From Microbotryum silenes-acaulis (lineage: Eukaryota > Basidiomycota > Microbotryomycetes > Microbotryales > Microbotryaceae): a DNA stretch of 64,000 bases. Positions 57,186 through 64,000 of this stretch are shown here, piece by piece. Both the position numbers and the translations under genes were made by a program. The stretch's first letter is position 1. The number at the start of each line of letters is the position of its first letter. Location of the stretch: the NCBI GenBank assembly GCA_003665825.1, contig QPFY01000012.1:930001-994000 (forward strand). The letters run 5' to 3'. The notes beneath the pieces are model-generated. The model searched no databases and was not told the origin of the DNA. It saw only the letters and a program-made list of their open reading frames with translations.

Positions 57186-58656
57186 ATGGCCATGACACGT
57201 TGGCAACCCATACTCTCGACCTTGCGATCCAACGCAGGTCCCGCACTCCGATCGACCACCAGCAGACTACAAGCTCGCCCCACCTCCGCGGCAGCAGAAA
57301 CACGATCGAACAAATGGGCAAGCGTTCGCTGCAACTGCACCAGCAGGGCTGCACCTACAACAACATCGACATCGACATCAACATCTACGGGTGCTGCGTT
57401 GCTGGCTGCGCTCGTTGTCGCGACGTATGCGGTCGTCCAGGCTCGGAGGAGTGAGCCGCTCGCGATGGATGCCGCGCAACAACAGGAGGCTGGGGGTGAG
57501 TGCCGAGTTGAGATGCAAATTCTATATTATCTACTCCATGCTGATGCCTTTGGGACGCCCCGTTCTCTTGGTTGCTCTCCCTCCAAAAGTCGTCGCCCCC
57601 ACCTCGTCCTCAACCTCAAGCACCTACAAAGACCCGACCACCTCAACCCCGTTCCCACGCTACATCAACTCGAACTCGGGAGCTCGCTTGAGCTTGGTCG
57701 GTACGGGCGTACGCACCGTCAGTTTCCTCAACGTTCAGGTTTATACGGCTGGTCAGTTTTATCCTTGAGGCAAAGTTTGCCGGAGCGGAAGAACTGAACT
57801 CCGAAGGTTGATGACCGGGTCAACCCCTTCTCGCATGACCAGCTTTCTACGTCGAGGAAAAGCTCTTGCAACGACTCGCACAAGTCTCAGGAGGATGGAA
57901 GGTGCGTCTGCAACGTGTGCATCAAACCAGCAGGCTTCGAAAAGAAGGAACAACTCAGTCCCTTTGCGTTTCCATCCGGTTGCACAGGATTACTCCCCTT
58001 CGGACCTCCTCCCACCTTTTGGTGACGGTCAAGAAGGGAAAGGGGCGAACCCGTCGGGGGAGAAGTTGATCGCCGCTTTATTGGACGAGGCCGATTGCGC
58101 AGTCATCATTTGTGAGTCCACCATGGTTTCTATCACATGGACACCCCCTCAAAAAACTGACTCCTCCTCCTCCCCCACAGCCCCTCTCCGCACGACAACC
58201 CTCGCCCACCTCCGCGACGGATTCTCACGCGCCCTCATTGCCCGCATGAAACTACCTCGCGTCACTTTGACCTGGTCCGAGAAGGACGGTGAAGAAGCGC
58301 TGGAGAGTTTGTCGAGGTTGAAGGGTTTGTTCCCGAGTCGCAAGTTGGACAAGGGATCGCAATTGAGGTTGTTTTATAGGAGGCAACGGAGGGAGGTCGA
58401 GTTTTGGATAAAGGTACGGTTTCTCGTTGCTTTCTTTCCTAAACTTCTCACTCACTCAGAACGCTGACTTTTTTTTTTGCCCTCTCGATTTCGATGTGCG
58501 CAGGAGCCCAAATCCGACAAAGAAGAACGCCTAGGCGCTTTCGACGATCGGTTCTTGAGTCGAGAATTGTTTCTGTCCTACTTCAGTGACGATGCCGAGA
58601 TTTCGAAAGAGTTGAGAAAGAGTACGGCGATGGGCTTCGCGGGCGAACCGAGGTGA
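57186..58656 (+). CDS. Aim18/Fmp22-like mitochondrial chalcone-isomerase-fold protein, 346 aa
   Basis: Exons 57186-57495, 57590-57751, 57843-57901, 57988-58111, 58181-58413 and 58504-58656. The start is Arg/Ser/Thr-rich (RWQPILSTLRSNAGPALRS), consistent with a mitochondrial presequence, followed by a hydrophobic stretch (GAALLAALVVATYAVV) that may anchor it in the inner membrane. The chalcone-isomerase-like fold follows: LSLVGTGVRTVSFLNVQVYTA, AFYVEEKLLQRL, CAVIISPLRTTTLAHLRDGF and TLTWSEKDGEEAL. Yeast Aim18 and Aim46 share this fold and mitochondrial location; they bind heme rather than act as isomerases. A fungal homologue of plant flavonoid enzymes would not be expected to make flavonoids. 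Substrate and role here are inferred. Confidence 0.82.
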
Positions 58657-58830
58657 TGAGTGCGGGAGAAATTGTGTAGCTCGGAGTCGTGGGTTTGTTC
58701 AGAATAGAGCTACAAGGCACAACCGTTCGAAAAGGATCCTCAACGAAAACGCGAATGGAGGTCTGCAAAAACACGCCACATATGAGAACGAACAAAACCT
58801 GACCTAGCCAAGAAAACCCTTTTCCCCACC

Positions 58831-61800
58831 TTACGAAGCCTCCTTCAACACCCTCAACAAATCCTTCTTCTCCTCCTCGAGCCTCTCCAACTTGTCCTCG
58901 CATTCCCTCATCTTACCCAACAACCCAGCGACCCTCACCTCAATCTCCCTCGGCACATGCCTCCCACCCCCGAAGGCGAATGTCCCCGTCGCGTCGCCAA
59001 ACAATTGACTCAATTCAATGAGGCTCTTGGAAGCGGCGTTGAGCTCGGTCGTGGTTGTATTTATGGCCGAAGCATTGATTTGGAACTCGATCGAAGACCG
59101 GAAAACCGAGTCGGAGAGGAGCAGGGAGAACGCCGAGCGGTAGACGGGTTTGCCCGGTCGGATCGTCGAAGGTCGTCCATCGCGGTGGGAGATGATGATG
59201 AATTCCGAATTCTCGAGCGAACGCAGCGCCGCTTCGTCGGATTTGAAGGGGGCGTTGAAGAGGACGTCGGCGTATTTGAGCTGTTGGGAGAGGGAGGAAA
59301 GTTCATCTTGAGGTGAGCAAGACAGCGTGGATGATCCACCCTAAGCCGGCCCACTCCCACTCACCTCTTCTTGCCTAGTCAAACCCGTCAATATCTTCCA
59401 AGCCTGTTCCCTTGTCCATTTTAACCCTTTCGCCTCACTCTCATCATCCCCAAAGAACGTCTTCCTAATCTCGGTCGCATTCCTCGACACGATGTCCTGT
59501 ACCGCTTCTTTGGGTTCGGCACCCGCATGGATTTTGGAGACCAATAATTCCAGGTCCGTTTGTCGGCCACCTAGTTTCCAGACGTGTTCGTGGGCGTCGA
59601 GGGGAAGGGTCTTTTCGACTTCTCCCAGTTTGGCTTCGACGAATTGGATCGCGGCTTCGGGGGAGGCGTCGTTGAGGGCGATGACGTTGAAGGGCTTGTT
59701 GGGGAGAGCTCGGGAGAGTGGTTTCGAGGCTGTGACCGAGTCCGAGGTGAAGACGACATGGGCCACTTTGTTCTCGACCAACAAGGCGGCCCAGTCGGCT
59801 AGAACATCCCATAGGACTTCTTGTTTCGATTCACCTTTGGCCGCGAAGCTGCGAGATACCGAGTTCCTCGTCAGCTCTGCGGTGAGCCCATGCTGACGAT
59901 CTCGACTCACCCCTTGAGCACGACGATCGGCAAAGCCGCGACTGTGTCCCCCTCTCCGACCGAGTCCTTCTCACACGCCAGCGCCTTGACCATATTAGCA
60001 CTATTAGGGCCCACAATTGTCACATAACCCTGTTCCTCCGGCTTCTCAATCCCACCCCCTAGTTCGGACATCGCTCCGTTGCCGGCGACCGCATCGACTC
60101 GACCATCTCGAATCCCTTCCGTTTCGAGTTGGGCGACGATGGCTTCCCGTGACGTTTCAAGTAGACGTTTCGCTTCGGCGTTTTTGGCTGCCATTGAGGC
60201 TTTGAGCATTGCTGTCGTCGCGATCTTGTTCAAGGCCGAGGCCGTCACTTCGAGGATCTGTCATTTTATTCCGAGAACGACCTGATGAGCTTTCTTTTGT
60301 TAGCACCGCGGGGCAATGTGGGAAACGTACCGCCTTCAACTGCTCGTTCAAGCTAGCCGAAAATCCGGCTTTTTGTCCGATGAGCGACATCGACGCCAAA
60401 TCAATCAAGTTGTTGACGCTCGCTCCCAAGGTGAACAAAGGGCGGTAACCGACACTCGACGCGAGTTCCTGAATCAGTTTCTGGTCCGAACGGCCAATGC
60501 GACATAGCTGGGTGCAATCGATGACGAGAACGTGCCTGTAGGACAAAGTCTCGGGATTAATTAAAACCCTCTCGGTGTTGCTGCGTACCCCGTTTCTCGG
60601 CCTACTTTGAGTGGCGAGCGACTTCATCGATGAGCATCGTCTTGCCCGAACCTTTCGGCCCCGTGACCATGGTGAAGGTTTCTGTCTCAAGTCAAGGACG
60701 GCCGTAAGTAGGAGAGTCAAACATGCCCGAATTGATCCTAAAGCACCGTACCTGGTGCATCCCTCAACCAAGTGACGAGCTGCTCCTTCGCCGCTTCTCG
60801 CTCCCTCTCGATGCCGGTCTTTTCGGCCCCGTCCAAGGTTCGGTACTTGGTCAAGCCCAATCTGCCCAATGTCTCCCTCTTGAGCCATCTCACAATCGTC
60901 CACCTATCCGAATCGAACGTCCCTTCGACATGTGCTGAAACGAAGAATTCTCGGATCGGGTCAAAGACCTGCAACGAGATGGCTCCCAAGAGTGCGACAA
61001 TAAGAGGTATGACGATCCTCGGGTGGGTGGTCGCAAAGTCCTTGATGTAGTGCGCCTTTTGTCGCTCGGCGTACAAGATCCTCAACACCGTCGGTGGGGG
61101 TGGGTTCGAAACCGGTAACGAACTCGGCACGACGGCCGAATGGAGACAGTTTCTCGCCGAGGCGGCGGAACGGATCGATCTGAAAGTGATGTTGGCGTAG
61201 CGTGGCGTGTCCTTGCTCGAGGGCGGTTGGGGAATGATATCGAAGATCCTGCCATAAGGTCGGAACACTTCGTACAGTTCTTCCTGTGGGATTTCGGGAC
61301 CTTCGAACTCGATTCGGATCGTCGAGTTGGGGAAGCGGTTCATATCCTCCATCCAGGGTTTGCCCTTGACCAAGAAGGCTTGTGGTTGCGCCCACGAGAA
61401 CCACCGTGACGAGAATTCCCACCATGGTCTCAGTTCGCGTGATTTCAGGACCATTTTCTATGCATTCGTCGGCAGCGGGTGAGAGCTTTAGTGGGGTCCT
61501 CGGAGAGGTGAAGATGCTTCAGAGGAGCGAGACTCAACTGCTTCCGATTCAATCTCGTACAAGGCATCCACGACCGTCTTGTCGGCTTCCCGTGCGGCTT
61601 TGTCCAAAGCAACGGGCTCATGCTCCAAAAAGGGCCGAGTTGGGACGGACCACGAGAAACGAACAAAGGCACCACCGTCCTTGGCCCTTGGGGTGACTTG
61701 TTCGACCTTGAGATCGTAAAGAGGGTCCTCGGGTACGATCGAGCGCACCTCTTGCAGCAGTTTGTTTTCTTCCAATCGGGCATAGACTTCTCGCTGTGGG

Positions 61801-62191
61801 AAGACTCAATCCCAGTAGTCAGTAAACGGTCAACCCCTGGTAGGTTTGATGCATGATGCCCACTGACCAGGTCCCAAGCGGCAAGTCGAATGGGAAAGAC
61901 CGTGTTGAAATAGAGGTAGGACGTCTTGCGCAGCGGGTCCTTTTCCGGATCACGCGTCTCGACGAGGGGTTTGGGTGTCGATGAACTTGAAGTGATGGTG
62001 ACGGAATCCTCTTCCGGGGTCAGGGAGGCCAACGCCGATGTCGCATCCAAAGCCGATGCCGATGACGATGACGAGAACGGCCGGCACGGACAAGCACCGG
62101 TCGATGCGATCGCCAGCAGGTGTCGACGATGACTCGGGCGCATCAGCAATGAGGATGCGGGCATGGGTCTTCCGATTGACCGTGACAACAT
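58831..62191 (-). CDS. YME2: Yme2/Rna12 mitochondrial escape protein 2, 948 aa
   Basis: Minus-strand exons: 62191-61868, 61793-61539, 61457-60752, 60681-60606, 60535-60331, 60257-59911, 59848-59365 and 59280-58831. A Ser-rich presequence is followed by TSYLYFNTVFPIRLAAWDL and VKGKPWMEDMNRFPNS. A lone RRM-like domain comes next (STIRIEFEGPEIPQEELYEVF ... ANITFRS), then an inner-membrane helix (IVIPLIVALLGAISLQVF). The intermembrane AAA-like domain has Walker A GPKGSGKT, and the C-terminus contains SEFIIISHRDGRPSTI and a coiled-coil tail. Yme2 is an inner-membrane protein affecting mitochondrial DNA nucleoid number and mtDNA escape. All features follow the family order. The donor GTTGAG at 61538 is unusual but needed to avoid an in-frame stop. 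Confidence 0.88.
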
Positions 62192-62640
62192 TGTTGCTGC
62201 TGTATCGCACGGGCAGCCGTGATGACGAGTGACGAAAGTGACGCGTGACGGACCCCGCGCGCCAAGTGGGGGTTAGGCGAACTGTGCATTAATAGTGCGC
62301 AATTGCCAATTACACGCGACTGGTTTTCACGGGACGCACGCGGATTCGGACATTGAAGCATTGACCCCCTTTCGGCTCAATCAATTAATCAACCCAGAGC
62401 TATACTACCCTCTCCTGTCTCTCTCCTTCCGCGTCCTCGTCTTCGATCTCCATCGAGAAAAGGCCCAAAGCACATATTGTAAGTTTCTGTTGATGAACAA
62501 GTACCATCCCGTACTTCATGGATCACTTTAGGAGCCCTGAACCCTCTCCTTCACACTTCTTCATCCCACTGCGTCATCGATCGCGCCTCGCCTCCTCCGA
62601 AATTGGCAGCACCGAACGCAACAACCTCGCACCCGCAGCC
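62192..62640. other. Divergent promoter region
   Basis: The YME2 start (minus) and the 62641 gene (plus) diverge here. An AT-richer block with TTAATTAAT-like and CAATTA motifs lies around 62375-62395. No gene is supported. Confidence 0.5.
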
Positions 62641-63195
62641 ATGACTTCCCAATCCTCAAACGAGCATGAATCCTTAGGCCACAAGATTATATCCGCTATC
62701 ACGGGCGACCACCACCACCACCCAAAATCGCCTTCCGAAATCGCTTCGCAGAAGCATTCGGCCAAGGCCGAACACGACCGACTCGAAGCTCAAGCCGATG
62801 CCGAGATCCAAGATCGAGAACGTCGAGAAGCGAGGGAGGGAGTTCATCCTTTCCAAGCTCCTGAAGTGGTCGGAGGTCGTCTTGGGTTGGAGGAAATCGT
62901 TCAACAGGCTCATCACCCGGAGCAGCACTCGAATCATCATCAAGGACATCCCGATTTGTACGGCGGGACCCATATTCCCGAAACGAGCTTGCCTCAAATG
63001 CATCACGAGACGCAACACACCGCCTTGAGACCGAGCGACCCGAATGACCCAACGGTCAGTGTCTGCTCAGCCGAATCCTTGCCGCCGAGGTCAGAATGCC
63101 GAACGCTAATGGCTACTCATATTTCCTGATCTTCACAGGCCATGGACGGTGCCGTCAGGAACGATACCTCGGCAGGTGACGATTACGCAATTTAG
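62641..63195 (+). CDS. His/Asp/Glu-rich hydrophilic protein, 156 aa
   Basis: Exons 62641-63054 and 63139-63195; the intron has GTCAGT/TTCACAG junctions and joins DPNDPT to AMDGAVRNDTS. An upstream in-frame ATG at 62518 exists, but the ATG at 62641 gives the more protein-like start MTSQSSNEHESLGHKI. The protein is very polar, with histidine clusters (GDHHHHPKSP, QQAHHPEQHSNHHQGH) and an amphipathic charged segment (HDRLEAQADAEIQDRERREAREG). It resembles the LEA-like or hydrophilin class in composition, but I recognise no family. There is no signal peptide or membrane helix. The histidine clusters could bind metal. It may be stress-induced; this is inference only. Confidence 0.65.
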
Positions 63196-63602
63196 AAAGC
63201 ATGCATCGGCTCGTCTAGAGCTTTGAATGACACCTCCTTCCCGAAGTCCCATGATTCGTCTCCGGCATCGTCATTATACCTAGCGAAACAATATTAAAGC
63301 TAAAGCTAAAGCTATGTCTAAACTTGTTATATACAGATTCCTTTCATCCACCACCAGTAACACTATTTGGAGTGGAATACAGATATACTCGCACATACAT
63401 GTATAACATGGGTTCCTGAAGAGAATAGCCCACGAGAACCCTCGGCCGCTTCGAGTTTGACAAAGGGTTGATAATCTCCAACAGGGGTATAGCGTGACAA
63501 AACAGCCGATCAAATCTACGAACACAAAGAAGAGAACACAGCTTTGCGCACCTGCCCGAGCTCGTAGTTTGCTCGAACACCAATTCTAAGCCCCCTGGGT
63601 GT
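63196..63602. other. Convergent 3' intergenic region
   Basis: Between two converging genes. It is AT-richer (AGCTAAAGCTAAAGCTA triplet near 63298-63315; several ATAC/TGTA patches) and likely holds both poly(A) signals. No gene is seen. Confidence 0.5.
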
Positions 63603-64000
63603 CTATTCCTCGTCCTCTTCATCCTCCAGAGCGTCCTCTTCGTCGTTCTCGTCCTCATCATTATAGCCCTCTTGTGGCGGGCCTAAGGACATGGAAGAAA
63701 TTGCTCTCCTCAGCTTACAAACTCATCTTGAATCAAGCTTGACTCGGAAGTTAAGAAGCGCCGGAATGAGAGAATGACCGACCTTGGAAGTTGGGTCGCT
63801 CCTCATCGCTGTCCTCGTCGTCGTCGTCATTCCCTTCCTCGTCCTCCGGTTCCCGCCTTTGTCGTTTCCGAGCCGGCTCATCCTCTTCACCCTCGTCTTC
63901 GTCATTGTCCTGGGGGCGGTACGCGACAGAGCTAAAGTCAGTCAAGGTTTTCGAAAGCGCGTGGACCTCCCGCTGGTGATGAGCATATACTCACCTCCTC
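63603..64000 (-). CDS. 3' end of an acidic nuclear-type protein (partial)
   Basis: Minus-strand exons: 63682-63603 (last exon, stop at 63603-63605), 63931-63783 and a fragment 64000-63995; the gene continues beyond the window. Junctions are in phase across introns with GTCGGT and GTGAGT donors. The visible end reads SSVAYRPQDNDEDEGEEDE, a basic patch ARKRQRREPED that could be a nuclear-localisation signal, a long Asp/Glu run, and PPQEGYNDEDENDEED before the stop. Such tails occur in histone chaperones, ribosome-biogenesis factors and transcription-elongation proteins. The domain that would name the protein lies outside the window. Confidence 0.65.

Noticed and set aside
1..64000. CRISPR arrays, operons, ribosome-binding sites, prokaryotic promoters
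   Set aside because: The window is eukaryotic nuclear DNA with spliceosomal introns; none of these applies and no regular spacer arrays were seen.

Overview
The window is nuclear DNA of a filamentous or yeast-like basidiomycete, most likely Pucciniomycotina (the phylum is well supported, the subphylum is an inference). Genes are GC-rich and tightly packed on both strands. Nearly all are cut by short GT-AG introns of about 50-120 nt, often with a CTGAC/CTGAT branch site. Gene structures below were built by hand from splice sites, phase and protein motifs. Several are invisible to simple ORF scanning because exons are only 6-30 nt long.

Layout. 0-6.7 kb is accessory-looking: a 5'-truncated XPG/FEN-like nuclease gene, an unrecognised two-exon gene, a Ser/Arg-rich three-exon gene, then an inverted-repeat-flanked segment with a decayed multi-exon gene. 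6.7-10 kb: a protein with three HGHDLNFA repeats, a small multi-pass membrane protein (minus strand) and an LYR-motif mitochondrial protein. 10.4-17.3 kb: a 14-TM DHA2-type MFS transporter and two tandem short-chain dehydrogenases that differ by two introns. 18.8-25.8 kb: a tandem pair of large GAF-domain proteins. 26.1-35.2 kb: a HOOK-family dynein adaptor, a seven-knuckle CNBP/Gis2 protein and TRAPPC13. 35.2-38.3 kb: a gene-free, partly AT-rich island holding a 1,150-bp non-autonomous hAT-type transposon. 38.3-64 kb is conserved housekeeping: Chs7, pyruvate dehydrogenase protein X, Vps11, an OCRL-type inositol 5-phosphatase, ribosomal protein L5, Ypt1/Rab1, RNA polymerase II subunit Rpb9, an Aim18-like chalcone-isomerase-fold protein, Yme2, a small hydrophilic protein, and the 3' end of an acidic nuclear-type protein.

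How the genes relate. The conserved block is rich in membrane-traffic genes (HOOK, TRAPPC13, Chs7, Vps11, OCRL-like, Ypt1) and mitochondrial genes (LYR protein, PDX1, Aim18-like, Yme2), but this is ordinary eukaryotic gene order and not an operon. The clearest local gene families are the SDR pair and the GAF pair, both tandem duplications with shared intron positions.

Most notable: protein-validated microexons (6 nt in GIS2, 6 nt in one SDR, 12 nt in RPB9), a complete non-autonomous hAT element with an 8-bp target duplication, a perfect 52-bp-arm palindrome, and an inverted tandem-repeat pair bracketing a decayed gene.
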